A DNA stretch of 64,000 bases from assembly GCA_902576375.1 (NCBI GenBank), contig CACGUZ010000001.1, forward strand, positions 372,001 through 436,000. The letters run 5' to 3'. Position 1 is the first letter of the stretch; every line of letters starts with the position of its first letter. Origin of the DNA: an uncultured Pelagibacteraceae bacterium (GTDB lineage Bacteria; Pseudomonadota; Alphaproteobacteria; Pelagibacterales; Pelagibacteraceae). Positions 37,726-47,639 of the stretch are shown one piece after another. The notes below the pieces were generated by a model. It worked only from the letters and a program-made list of their open reading frames with translations. It was not told the DNA's origin and searched no databases. A program made the position numbers and the translations under genes.

Positions 37726-39490
37726 TTTTTTTATAAAACTTTTTTTTCTTATAAGTTTTTCTCTTAGTTTTAATTTTAATCGTCTTTTTCTCATCTATAG
37801 TTGTATTAATTTTTTTTAGTTTTTCAAAATATTCCAAAAGTTCTATAGTTTTTTTTGATCTATTTTTAAAATCAATAATGTATTCTGGTATAATTAATGT
37901 ATCATCTGAAATTATATCAATTTTCATTTTATTTTTTTTTTCAAAGAAAGTTAAATCCTCTATAAAATTTTCTTTTAAAAAGTCAGATATCTTTTTAGAA
38001 ACTTTCAATTCAACAAATTTGGCTTTATTTAAAATCGCTTTCAATTCCACTAATTTCAGTATTTTTTGAGCAAAAGACTCATCGGTCAAGCTCACTTTCC
38101 ATTTGATGGCACTCTCTCTTAATCGTTGTCTAGACATTTCAAGCAATCCAAAATTACTAATTCTACCAATTTGTATACGAGCTCTGTCAGATCGACATTT
38201 CTCTTTTAATCTTCTTTCAACCATTCTTCTGTTCCCATAACTCAACATATCTATAAAATCTATTATAATTAGTCCTGACAAATCTCTTATCTTAATTTGC
38301 CTAGCGATCTCTTCAGCTGCCTCTAAATTAGTGTCCAAAGCAGTATTCTCAACATTTTTTTGTTTAATTGAACTTCCAGAATTTATATCAATTGAAATTA
38401 AAGCTTCAGTGGGGTTTATGACAAGATATCCACCAGAGCTTAATTTTATTTCTGTATCAAAGATTTGATTTAACTTTTGTTCAATACCCTCCTCAATAAA
38501 CAGTGGTATTTTTCCTCTATATTTTTTAATTTTTTTCACCTGAGAAGGCATAAGTAATTTCATAAAGTTCTGAGCTTTTTTATAACCTTCATTTCCTTCT
38601 ATGATTATATTTTTAGTATCCTCATCATACATATCTCTTAAAGTTCTATTAATTATTTCACTTTCCTGATGTATTAACGAAGGCGCAATAGCATTAATGG
38701 CATTTTCTTTAATTTGATTCCAAGATTTAATCAATGTTTCTAAATCATATTTTATATCGTTTTTAGTTTTATTACTCCCAGCAGTTCTTACAATTAAACC
38801 CATCTCTTTGGGAATTTCTATTTCATTAAGAATTGATCTTATCTTTTTTCTATCAGCTGGATTAAATATTTTTCTTGATATTCCACCTCCTTTAGGAGTA
38901 TTAGGCATTAAAACAATATATTTGCCCGCGATCGATATAAAAGTGCTCAATGCAGCACCTTTTTGACCTCTTTCATCTTTGATAACTTGTACAAGTATTA
39001 CTTGATTTGGTTTAATAACTTCTTGAATTTTATATTTTTTAAATTTGTTTCTACTTTCAAATTTTTTGTCTTTTGGGTCTATATCTTTTTCTTTTTCGTC
39101 AGTATCTTTTTTATCAATTTCTATTGGATCATCAATTTCTAATTTTCCTTCAGCTAAATTTTGCTCTTCTTTTTTTTCAACTTTTTTTGATAATTCCTCT
39201 CTTAACTTTTCTTCTTCTTTTTTTATTATTTCAAGATCACTTTGGGGTATTTGATAATAATCTGATTGAATATCATTGAATGATAGAAAACCATGCCTTT
39301 CTCTTCCAAAATCTATAAAAGCTGCTTGTAGGGATGGTTCTATTCTACTTACCTTTCCAAGATAAATGTTGTTCTTTATTAAGTTATTCTTAGAACCTTC
39401 GTATTCGTAGTCTTCAATGTTATTATTTGATTTAAGTACAACTCTTGTTTCGTTAGGATGCGACGCATCAATATATAAATTTTTTTCCAT
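37718..39490 (-). CDS. rne: Ribonuclease E/G family endoribonuclease, short form without zinc-link cysteines
   Basis: Endonuclease for mRNA decay and rRNA/tRNA processing. The 590-residue protein has the S1 domain ([20 protein letters not shown]) interrupted at about residues 85-160 by a charged insert, RNase H-like and 5'-sensor regions, and the catalytic Asp motifs [10 protein letters not shown] and IIIDFIDML. After [11 protein letters not shown] the protein reads straight on into [13 protein letters not shown], where RNase E/G normally has the CPxC zinc-link; no Cys pair is present. The long C-terminal scaffold of E. coli RNase E is also absent, replaced by a Lys-rich tail ([13 protein letters not shown]). 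The choice between rne and rng is by the alphaproteobacterial neighbourhood (PBP1A, prfB). Confidence 0.9.
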   Translation of the reverse strand: MEKNLYIDASHPNETRVVLKSNNNIEDYEYEGSKNNLIKNNIYLGKVSRIEPSLQAAFIDFGRERHGFLSFNDIQSDYYQIPQSDLEIIKKEEEKLREELSKKVEKKEEQNLAEGKLEIDDPIEIDKKDTDEKEKDIDPKDKKFESRNKFKKYKIQEVIKPNQVILVQVIKDERGQKGAALSTFISIAGKYIVLMPNTPKGGGISRKIFNPADRKKIRSILNEIEIPKEMGLIVRTAGSNKTKNDIKYDLETLIKSWNQIKENAINAIAPSLIHQESEIINRTLRDMYDEDTKNIIIEGNEGYKKAQNFMKLLMPSQVKKIKKYRGKIPLFIEEGIEQKLNQIFDTEIKLSSGGYLVINPTEALISIDINSGSSIKQKNVENTALDTNLEAAEEIARQIKIRDLSGLIIIDFIDMLSYGNRRMVERRLKEKCRSDRARIQIGRISNFGLLEMSRQRLRESAIKWKVSLTDESFAQKILKLVELKAILNKAKFVELKVSKKISDFLKENFIEDLTFFEKKNKMKIDIISDDTLIIPEYIIDFKNRSKKTIELLEYFEKLKKINTTIDEKKTIKIKTKRKTYKKKKFYKKTK

Positions 39491-39590
39491 AATAATAGTT
39501 TTGTGTGTTTCATTTGTTTAATTTTTTAATAAATTTTGTTTAGTTATAATGCCTTATCTTTAACAAATTCCTATATATAATGAAATCAAA

Positions 39591-41930
39591 ATGACAAATG
39601 TATTTAAAAAAATTTTTATACTATTTTTAAGTGTATCTATAATAACAATAGTTATAATTTTTGGCGTATTATGGACCTTTTCTAATAATATACCAGATTA
39701 TAAATTTCTAAAAAATTATAAGCCTCCTGTATCAAGCAAAATGTATTCTGGTGATGGTGATTTGGTAGCGGATTTCTCAAAAGAAAAAAGAATATTTATT
39801 CCTTTTAATACAATTCCAAAAAAAGTAATTAATGCATTTTTATCTGCGGAGGACAAAAATTTTTTCTCTCATCCAGGAGTTGACGCGAAAGGTGTCATTA
39901 GAGCGATTATAAATAATATAAAAAATATCATGACCTCAAAAAGGCTTGAGGGTGCATCCACAATTACACAACAGGTTGCTAAAAATTTTTTACTAACTAA
40001 TGAAGTAAGTATTAATAGAAAGATTAAGGAGGCTATTTTGGCTTTTAGAATTGAGAGAGCTTTAACTAAAGAGAGAATTTTAGAGCTATATCTTAATCAA
40101 ATTTACTTAGGTAGTGGTGCATATGGAATTGCTGCAGCTAGCTTAGAATATTTTGATAAATCAATAAAAGAACTTGATTATTCTGAAGCATCTTTATTAG
40201 CAGCACTACCAAAAGCACCCAGCAAATACAACCCTTATAACAATGTTGATTTAGCAAAATTTAGAAGAAATTTAGTTTTAAAAAATTTATATCAAAATGG
40301 ATTTTTAAGTCTTATAAAATATAATGAGTACAAAAATAAAGATATTAAATTAAAAAAAAAGAAAAAAATTTATTTAGAGGATGCTCAATATTACATAGAA
40401 GATGTTAGAAAAAATATAATAGATAAACTTAGTTATGAAAAAGTTTATAAACAAGGATATAACATCAATACTCCAATTAATTTAAACCTTCAAAAAATTG
40501 CAACTGAATCTTTGAGAAATGGTCTTATTGCCTATGATAAAAGAAAAGGATGGCGTGGGCCAATCCAGAATATGAAAAATGATCAAAATTGGCATAACAA
40601 TTTAGATAAAAAAATTAAATTAGAAAATTCTCTAAATTGGGAAATAGCAATTGTTAAAGAAATAAATCAATTTCAAACAAAAATTGAGACAATTAATAAA
40701 TTAAGTGGTTTTATAAATTATAATGAAATCTCATGGACTAAAAAGGAGTTTGAAGATTTGTTTAATATTGGAGATTTAATTTATGTTAAGAAAGTTAAAG
40801 ATAGCTTTTATAGTTTAAAACAACTCCCAAAAATAAATGGAGGTATTGTTGTAATGGATCCTTACACTGGACGTGTTTTAGCTTTGAGTGGAGGATTTAG
40901 TTTCAAATCAAGTGAATTTAATAGAGCCACACAAGCACTAAGGCAACCTGGCTCAGCTTTTAAACCATTTGTATACGCATTAGCACTAGAAAACAATTAT
41001 ACTCCATCTTCATTAGTACTTGATGCACCTTTAGTATTAGACCAAGGGGTCGATTTAAAAAAATGGAAACCAGAAAATTACGGTAAAAAGTTTTATGGAC
41101 CTTCTACACTTAGAGTTGGGCTTGAAAAATCAAGAAACTTAATGACTGTAAGAATTGCTCAAAACTTAGGTGTAGATAAAGTAGCAAAATTTTCTAAAGA
41201 ATTAAAAATATATGATAACCCTGAAGAACTACTATCAATTTCCTTAGGATCAGCTGAAACAACTCTTTTAAGTTTGACTTCAGCGTACTCATCATTTGTG
41301 AATGGTGGAAAATTGATAAGCCCTATCATAATAGATAGAATTCAAGATAGTGAAGGTAATACAATAATTAATAATGAAAATAGAAAGTGCATGAATTGTG
41401 ATAAAATTTCATTTACCGGAAAGGATTATCCTAAAATTGAGGATAATTATGATCAAGTAATGTCCGAACAAACCGCATATCAGGTAACAACTTTATTAGA
41501 GGGAGTTATTAAAAGGGGAACTGGTAAAAAATTAAGAGATTTACAACTAAACTTGGCTGGAAAAACTGGAACCACTAATGAAAATACTGATGCATGGTTT
41601 ATTGGTTTCACATCAAATTTGGTGATTGGAGTTTATGTTGGGATGGATAATCCTAAACCATTAGGAAAATTCGAAACTGGGTCTAAAGCAGCGTTGCCAA
41701 TTTTTAAAGAATTTATTGAAAGGTCAATTAAAAAATCTGAAGCAAGGCCATTTAAGGTGCCCGAGAATATGACATTAATGGTAGTTGATCCATTGACTGG
41801 AGAAAAAGCTAAATTTAATTCAAAAAATACGATTATTGAAGCTTATAAAAGTAAAAATGTTTTAAATGGAAAAGTATTGTATTCTGATAATAATAGAATC
41901 GATACAAATAATATATTAAAGTTTTATTAA
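39591..41930 (+). CDS. mrcA: Penicillin-binding protein 1A
   Basis: Bifunctional peptidoglycan synthase anchored in the inner membrane. An N-terminal helix (ILFLSVSIITIVIIFGVLW) is followed by the glycosyltransferase domain (FLSAEDKNFFSHPGVDAKG with the catalytic Glu, EGASTITQQVAKN, LELYLNQIYLG), an outer linker, and the transpeptidase with SxxK in QPGSAFKPFVYA, SRN in EKSRNLMTV and KTGTTNENTDAWF. 779 residues is typical of PBP1A. It is divergent from RNase E; in many alphaproteobacteria an amidase gene lies between them but not here. The stop overlaps the prfB ATG (TAATG). Confidence 0.95.
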   Translation: MTNVFKKIFILFLSVSIITIVIIFGVLWTFSNNIPDYKFLKNYKPPVSSKMYSGDGDLVADFSKEKRIFIPFNTIPKKVINAFLSAEDKNFFSHPGVDAKGVIRAIINNIKNIMTSKRLEGASTITQQVAKNFLLTNEVSINRKIKEAILAFRIERALTKERILELYLNQIYLGSGAYGIAAASLEYFDKSIKELDYSEASLLAALPKAPSKYNPYNNVDLAKFRRNLVLKNLYQNGFLSLIKYNEYKNKDIKLKKKKKIYLEDAQYYIEDVRKNIIDKLSYEKVYKQGYNINTPINLNLQKIATESLRNGLIAYDKRKGWRGPIQNMKNDQNWHNNLDKKIKLENSLNWEIAIVKEINQFQTKIETINKLSGFINYNEISWTKKEFEDLFNIGDLIYVKKVKDSFYSLKQLPKINGGIVVMDPYTGRVLALSGGFSFKSSEFNRATQALRQPGSAFKPFVYALALENNYTPSSLVLDAPLVLDQGVDLKKWKPENYGKKFYGPSTLRVGLEKSRNLMTVRIAQNLGVDKVAKFSKELKIYDNPEELLSISLGSAETTLLSLTSAYSSFVNGGKLISPIIIDRIQDSEGNTIINNENRKCMNCDKISFTGKDYPKIEDNYDQVMSEQTAYQVTTLLEGVIKRGTGKKLRDLQLNLAGKTGTTNENTDAWFIGFTSNLVIGVYVGMDNPKPLGKFETGSKAALPIFKEFIERSIKKSEARPFKVPENMTLMVVDPLTGEKAKFNSKNTIIEAYKSKNVLNGKVLYSDNNRIDTNNILKFY

Positions 41931-43025
41931 TGGACGATAAATATTTAGATCTTAAAAAAGAAATCGAAAAAATTAACCAAAGAGTTAAGGAGTATCTTTG
42001 AAAAAAATAAGATTTACTCAAAACTGGATGATCTAGAGAAAAAAATGCTTGATGCCAATTTTTGGCAAGATAAATCAGTTTCTAAAAAAACCATTAAAGA
42101 AAAAAAACTTTTTGAAGATTTAGTAAATTCATTCAAAGAATCGGCTAATTATCTTAAAGATTTAGATGATCTTTATACTCTAGCTACAGACGAAAATAAT
42201 CTTAATGTGAAAAAAGAAGTTTTGGAAAGCATTAAAGAATTAAGATTAAAGGCTAAGAAAAATGAAATAAGATGTTTTTTATCAAAAGAGACTGACTCAT
42301 TTGATTGTTATGTAGAAATTCATGCCGGCGCTGGAGGCACAGAAAGTCAAGATTGGGCTAACATGTTAAGAAGAATGTATATGAAATGGTCAGATGATAA
42401 AAATTATAAATGTAATTTAATAAGCGAGCACAAAGGTGAGGAGGCAGGAATAAAATCTTCAACTATAAAAATTGAAGGGGATTATGTGTTTGGATGGCTT
42501 AAAAAGGAGTCTGGAATTCACCGTCTTGTAAGAATATCTCCTTTTGACTCTGGAGCAAGAAGACACACCAGCTTTGCAAGTATTTGGGTTTATCCTGTCG
42601 TCGATGAAAATTTGAATATAGAAATTCTGGAAAAGGACTTAAGAATTGACACCTATCGCTCAAGTGGCGCTGGTGGACAACATGTTAATACAACCGATAG
42701 TGCTGTAAGAATAACTCATATTCCATCCAAAATAGTTGTTCAATGTCAAAATGAAAGATCTCAACATAAAAATAAAGAAACCTGTATGAATATGTTAAGA
42801 GCAAGACTTTATGATTTTGAAATGAAAAAAAAAGATGAGGAAAATCAAAATAATGAAGCTTCAAAATCTGACATAGGGTGGGGTCATCAAATTAGATCAT
42901 ATGTGCTTCAACCTTACAGATTAGTTAAAGATAATAGGACAAACTTTGAGAGCACAAGCCCTGATAAAGTTTTAGATGGTGACATTGACGCTTTTTTAGA
43001 GAAATCTTTGTATCAAATTAGATGA
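41930..43025 (+). CDS. prfB: Peptide chain release factor 2, expressed by programmed +1 frameshift
   Basis: Recognises UGA and UAA stops. Translation starts at the ATG at 41930 (MDDKYLDLKKEIEK), reads 23 codons to CTT, and meets an in-frame TGA at 41999-42001. A +1 shift at CTT T continues with GAA at 42000 and runs to 43025, giving 364 residues. The start fits the conserved site AAGGAG TAT CTT TGA. The RF2-specific SPF tripeptide is at residues 203-205 (RISPFDSG) and the catalytic GGQ at 248-250 (GAGGQHVN), almost the E. coli positions. If only the ATG at 42045 were used the first 38 residues would be lost. It sits between PBP1A and an AsmA-like gene. Confidence 0.95.
41986..42002 (+). promoter_or_regulatory. 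prfB autoregulatory +1 frameshift site
   Basis: The message reads TAAGGAG TAT CTT TGA A. The AAGGAG at 41987-41992 is an internal Shine-Dalgarno sequence three bases before the slippery CTT T at 41996-41999; TGA is the poor stop that RF2 itself reads. When RF2 is scarce the ribosome pauses and slips to the +1 frame. TAT CTT TGA is identical to the E. coli core. Confidence 0.95.
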
Positions 43026-45220
43026 AAAAAATAATTTTTAGATTTTTAATCTTAATATTATTATCAATCTTTAGTTTTATAATTTACTTAAGTACCATTG
43101 GCATAAAAACGAATGCTTTTAATGATCAAATTATTAAAGAAGTTAAAAAAATTAACAATCAATTAGAATTAGAGTTAGATAAAATTAGTATCATTTTAGA
43201 CCCTTTCAAATTTAAACTAGTTTTAAAAACAATTGGGGCAAATCTCAGGAATAAAAACAAATTAATTAAACTAGAAAGAATTAAATCTAATATTGATATA
43301 AAGACATTCATAAAAAAAAAATTTTCGTTATCTGAATTAGATATCAATACTAGAGCTATAGAAATTAAAAACTTAATTTCATTTTTAAGATCAATTGAGG
43401 ATAATCCACAAATATTTATATTAGAAAAGTTTGTGAAAAAGGGATATCTGATAGCAGATATAAATCTTAAATTTGATCAAAAAGGAAATATCGAAGATAA
43501 TTTTATTATAAAAGGATTTGTAAAAGATGGTGAAGTAAAACCTTTTAAAAAAATAGATTTTTCAAAAATAAATTTTATTTTTAGTATTCAAAATAACGAA
43601 TTTGAATTTAAAGATATAAATTTATCATATGATAATAATGATTTAAAGTTTCCAGAGTTAATTTTAATTAAACAAAAAAATGAATTTCTAATATCAGGTA
43701 AAAATAAGAATCAAAATTTAGTTTTAGATGATAAAAAAATTAATCAATTATTTAATAACGATTTTTCCAATGTAAAGTTTGAATCTGCTGAGTTTGATTT
43801 AGAAAATACTTTTTCATTTAAAATAAATGATAAATATAAGATAGATGATTTAAAGATAAAATCCTTAATGAATTTAAAAAGTTCTAAAATTGTAAGCTCA
43901 AAAAATTTGAAAGAGTTTTTTCCAGAATTAAATGAGATAATTGAGTTATCAGATCACCAAATACAAATTGAATATAATAAAGATCTTCTAAGTATTATTG
44001 GCAATGGAAATATTCTGATCCAAAAAGAAAAAGATAATGTTAATTATAATTTTTCGAAATCAAAGACAAACTTCAAATTTGACACCTCATTAGAAATCAA
44101 AAAAAATCCATTTCACCTTAATTTTTTTAATTATAAAAAAGATCAAGATGATAAATTAAAAATTGTTATTCTCGGAGTTAAAAATCTTTTATCTAATGAA
44201 ATCAATTTAAAAGATATCTTAATAAAAGAAAAAAATAATAAATTTGAATTCAAAAATTTATTTTTATCAAAAAAATATGAGATTAAATCTTTAAACGAGG
44301 TAAACTTGAATTATTTTGATAATGACTTATTAAAAAATGAGTTATTTATCAAAAAAAAAGATAAAGATTATTTATTAGAATCTAAGAGTTTTAATGCCAC
44401 TAAAATTATAGATGATTTATTGAAAGCTGATAAAAATCCAGAAAGTGGAAAAATTTTTTCTAAAAATTTTAAACTTAATATTGAAATAAAAGAAGCATTC
44501 CTTGATAAAGATCATCTAATAGAAGATTTAAATGGATATCTGAAATTCAACAACAGTGAAGTAATTGATGCTAATTTATTAGGAAATTTTTCTAATAATA
44601 AGAGGATTAATTTCACCATAAGATCTAATTCAAATGAAAAAATTACTACTCTTTATTCTGATTTAGCTCAGCCTTTTGTGAATAGATACAAATTTATAAA
44701 AGGTTTTGAAGAAGGTAATTTAAATTTTCATTCTGTTAAAAAAAACAATGTTTCTAATTCAAAATTAATAATAGATAATTTTAAAGTACAAGAGGTACCA
44801 GCTTTAGCAAAATTGTTAACATTAGCATCTCTACAAGGTATCGCTGACCTATTAACTGGTGAAGGAATAAGATTTACAGATTTTGAGATGAAATTTTCAA
44901 ACAAAGATGAGTTGATGAAAATAGAAGAACTATATGCTATCGGCCCTGCTATTTCTTTATTAATTGAAGGGTACATCGAGAGTGATGATTTAGTTAGTCT
45001 TAGAGGAACACTGGTACCAGCAACCACAATTAATAGAACTATATCCTCAATTCCTCTTCTCGGAGATATTTTAGTAGGAAAGAAAGTTGGAGAGGGTGTT
45101 TTTGGTGTAAGTTTTAAAATTAAAGGTCCACCAAAAAAATTAAAAACGACTGTAAATCCTGTTAAAACGCTTACCCCAAGATTCATTACTAGAACTCTTG
45201 AAAAAATAAAAAAAAATTAG
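43022..45220 (+). CDS. AsmA-like / DUF3971-type membrane-anchored protein
   Basis: A 732-residue protein with one N-terminal membrane helix (FRFLILILLSIFSFIIYLS) and a long periplasmic region dominated by beta-strands, Asn/Lys/Asp-rich. The C-terminal part is recognisable: VPALAKLLTLASLQGIADLL, GEGIRFTDFEMKF, YAIGPAISLLIEG, LVSLRGTLVPATTINR and SIPLLGDILVGKKVGEGVF match the AsmA-like C-terminal region of alphaproteobacterial proteins that lie beside tyrS. YhdP/TamB-type AsmA relatives form periplasmic bridges for phospholipid transport to the outer membrane; that role is likely but inferred. It overlaps prfB by 4 bases and shares its stop with tyrS. Confidence 0.8.
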   Translation: MKKIIFRFLILILLSIFSFIIYLSTIGIKTNAFNDQIIKEVKKINNQLELELDKISIILDPFKFKLVLKTIGANLRNKNKLIKLERIKSNIDIKTFIKKKFSLSELDINTRAIEIKNLISFLRSIEDNPQIFILEKFVKKGYLIADINLKFDQKGNIEDNFIIKGFVKDGEVKPFKKIDFSKINFIFSIQNNEFEFKDINLSYDNNDLKFPELILIKQKNEFLISGKNKNQNLVLDDKKINQLFNNDFSNVKFESAEFDLENTFSFKINDKYKIDDLKIKSLMNLKSSKIVSSKNLKEFFPELNEIIELSDHQIQIEYNKDLLSIIGNGNILIQKEKDNVNYNFSKSKTNFKFDTSLEIKKNPFHLNFFNYKKDQDDKLKIVILGVKNLLSNEINLKDILIKEKNNKFEFKNLFLSKKYEIKSLNEVNLNYFDNDLLKNELFIKKKDKDYLLESKSFNATKIIDDLLKADKNPESGKIFSKNFKLNIEIKEAFLDKDHLIEDLNGYLKFNNSEVIDANLLGNFSNNKRINFTIRSNSNEKITTLYSDLAQPFVNRYKFIKGFEEGNLNFHSVKKNNVSNSKLIIDNFKVQEVPALAKLLTLASLQGIADLLTGEGIRFTDFEMKFSNKDELMKIEELYAIGPAISLLIEGYIESDDLVSLRGTLVPATTINRTISSIPLLGDILVGKKVGEGVFGVSFKIKGPPKKLKTTVNPVKTLTPRFITRTLEKIKKN

Positions 45221-46446
45221 CTTATCTCAACTTTGACATGTCTTTTTTTTCCCAAGGATAGTTTGATTGTATCATTTTCAAATAATTTTTCACTGATTAT
45301 TAGTTTTTCATCATTGATGACTTGATTGTTAATTTTAACACCACTACCCTTAATTAATCTTCTTATCTCACTTTTAGATTTCTCTAACTTGGAAAGAATT
45401 ATTAGATCAACAATAGTTAACTTTTCATTAAATTGATCTTTTTTAATTGCAATAGAAGGTAATGCAGAGCCAATTGAATTTTCTGAAAAAGTTTTTTTTG
45501 CTGTATCCTCACATTTTTTTGCTTCTTGTTCGCCATGTAGCATAGAAGTGGTTTGATTTGCTAAAACAATTTTTTGCTCATTAATATCTTTTTCTCTAAT
45601 TTTTTCTATTTCATCGAAACTTAAATCTGTGAAAAACTTCATAAATTTTGAAACATCTCTGTCATCTACATTTCTCCAAAATTGCCAATAATCATACGGT
45701 GACAAAAATTTTTCATCTAACCATATTGCTCCACTTTCTGTTTTTCCCATTTTAGCACCAGTTGCTAATGTGATTAAAGGAGTGGTTAAGCCATAACTTT
45801 GCTTATTGGAATGTCTTTTTATTAAATCAACGCCATTAACTATATTACCCCATTGATCAGACCCACCAATTTGCAAAGCACAATTTTCTTTTTTGTTAAG
45901 TTCTAAAAAATCATAAGCTTGTAAAATCATATAATTAAATTCCATGTAACTTAATGATTGCTCTCTATCCAATCTTGTCTTTACACTTTCAAATGTTAAC
46001 ATTTTATTTATTGTAAAATGTTTTCCAATATCTCTCAAAAAAGAGATATAATTTAAATCTTTGAGCCACTCATAGTTATTTACAAATATTGGTTTTATAT
46101 TTTTATCATTTGTGTCTAAAAATTTTTTTAAAATTCTTTCAATATTTTTAGAATTTTTTTCAATTTCATCTTCGCTTAAAATTTTTCTTGTTTTATCTTT
46201 ACCAGATGGATCTCCAATTCTTGTGGTTCCTCCACCTAATAATACAATTGGTTGGTGCCCATATTTTTGAAGCATTCGTAAACACATAATTTGTAGTAAA
46301 CTGCCAACATGTAAACTTTCAGCTGTACAATCAAAACCAATGTAGGCTTTTATCTTTTTTTTATTCAATAAATCAGATAACTCATTCTCATCGGTACATT
46401 GATAAAAGTAACCTCTGTCTTTAAATTCTTTTAAAAATTTATTCAT
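45217..46446 (-). CDS. tyrS: Tyrosyl-tRNA synthetase
   Basis: Class I synthetase for tRNA-Tyr. The 409-residue protein has YIGFDCTAESLHVGSLLQI (HIGH-like motif HVGS), LLGGGTTRIGDPSGKD, LQIGGSDQWGNI, the KMSKS-like AKMGKTESG and a C-terminal S4 RNA-binding domain (KSEIRRLIKGSGVKIN). It lies next to anmK, a recurrent pairing in proteobacteria, divergent across 47 bases. Confidence 0.97.
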   Translation of the reverse strand: MNKFLKEFKDRGYFYQCTDENELSDLLNKKKIKAYIGFDCTAESLHVGSLLQIMCLRMLQKYGHQPIVLLGGGTTRIGDPSGKDKTRKILSEDEIEKNSKNIERILKKFLDTNDKNIKPIFVNNYEWLKDLNYISFLRDIGKHFTINKMLTFESVKTRLDREQSLSYMEFNYMILQAYDFLELNKKENCALQIGGSDQWGNIVNGVDLIKRHSNKQSYGLTTPLITLATGAKMGKTESGAIWLDEKFLSPYDYWQFWRNVDDRDVSKFMKFFTDLSFDEIEKIREKDINEQKIVLANQTTSMLHGEQEAKKCEDTAKKTFSENSIGSALPSIAIKKDQFNEKLTIVDLIILSKLEKSKSEIRRLIKGSGVKINNQVINDEKLIISEKLFENDTIKLSLGKKRHVKVEIS

Positions 46447-46493
46447 AAGCGTATAATTCTACAATATACAAATTTTGTTAAAAAAAAATAATA

Positions 46494-47639
46494 ATGAAAA
46501 AAAAGATATTTACATCAATAGGTTTGATGAGCGGCACATCAATGGATGGAGTGGATTTATCTGTTATAAAATCTGATGGTAATGATCAATTTTCCAGTAT
46601 TTATAATACTTATAAAGAGTTTGATGATGGACTTTACAAGCAATTAATTAGTTTAAGAGATAAAATCAGCAATTTTAAAGATTTAAAAACTCATTCTATA
46701 GAGATTACTGATGTAGAAAAAAAATTTACATTATTCAACAGTCATTTAATAAACGAGGTAATTGGAGATATTAATGAAGATATTGATTTAATAGGTTTCC
46801 ACGGTCAAACAGTGTTTCATGACCCAAAAATTCAAATTTCAAAGCAATTAGGAGATGGAAGACTTTTATCTAGTTTATTTAAAAAAATTGTTATCAATAA
46901 TTTTCGACAAAATGATTTGAATCACGGAGGCCAGGGTGCTCCACTTACACCAATATTTCATAGTTTGATTTCAAAAATTATCCAAAAAAATTTTAAACTT
47001 AAGTTACCAATTAACATAATTAATATTGGAGGTATTACAAATATTACTCAAATCAAGGAGGATCTCAATAACTCTATAAACTTATTTGCTTATGATTTAG
47101 GACCAGGAAACTGTTTGATAGATGACTGGGTAAGAAATAATAAAGATCTAAAATTTGATAAAGATGGAAATTATGCAAATATTGGAAAAGTTGATGATCT
47201 AATTCTAAATCAAGCAATAGATAACTTTGAGTTTAAATCTTACGAAACTTCATTGGATGTAAAAGATTTTGATACGTCATTCGTAAAAGGTTTGTCATTT
47301 GAGGACGGGTGTGCAACTTTAACAAAATTTACCGCATATTTAATTGCTGATGGTTTGAGAAAAATTAATAAACAAAATAATATTAATCCACATCATTATA
47401 TAATTTGTGGAGGTGGAAGAAAAAATAAATTTTTGATGCACTCGATTGAAAATTATTTGTTAAATAAGAATATAATTATAAAAGATATAGATGATTATAA
47501 TTTTGATGGTAATTTTATCGAGTCCCAAGCTTTTGCATATTTAGCTATAAGATCATATCTAAAATTACCAATATCATTTCCAAGTACTACAAGAAGTAAA
47601 AAAGCTATTTCAGGTGGTGATATTTTACAAAACTTTTAA
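46494..47639 (+). CDS. anmK: Anhydro-N-acetylmuramic acid kinase
   Basis: Phosphorylates and opens 1,6-anhydro-MurNAc in peptidoglycan recycling. The 381-residue protein has the start IGLMSGTSMDGVDLSVIK (ATP-binding), IDLIGFHGQTVFHDP, NFRQNDLNHGGQGAPLTPIF (catalytic Asp), INIGGITNIT and YDLGPGNCLIDDW, all AnmK motifs. Next to tyrS as in many proteobacteria. Its stop shares TTAA with the convergent hydrolase. Confidence 0.95.
   Translation: MKKKIFTSIGLMSGTSMDGVDLSVIKSDGNDQFSSIYNTYKEFDDGLYKQLISLRDKISNFKDLKTHSIEITDVEKKFTLFNSHLINEVIGDINEDIDLIGFHGQTVFHDPKIQISKQLGDGRLLSSLFKKIVINNFRQNDLNHGGQGAPLTPIFHSLISKIIQKNFKLKLPINIINIGGITNITQIKEDLNNSINLFAYDLGPGNCLIDDWVRNNKDLKFDKDGNYANIGKVDDLILNQAIDNFEFKSYETSLDVKDFDTSFVKGLSFEDGCATLTKFTAYLIADGLRKINKQNNINPHHYIICGGGRKNKFLMHSIENYLLNKNIIIKDIDDYNFDGNFIESQAFAYLAIRSYLKLPISFPSTTRSKKAISGGDILQNF

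Noticed and set aside
42045..43025. prfB starting at the internal ATG, or a pseudogene broken by TGA
   Set aside because: The upstream 23 codons and the AAGGAG TAT CTT TGA site are the classical RF2 programmed frameshift.
44728..45186. 152-codon minus-strand frame within the AsmA-like gene
   Set aside because: The plus-strand frame there encodes the conserved AsmA-like C-terminal region; the antisense frame has no recognisable domain or start signal.
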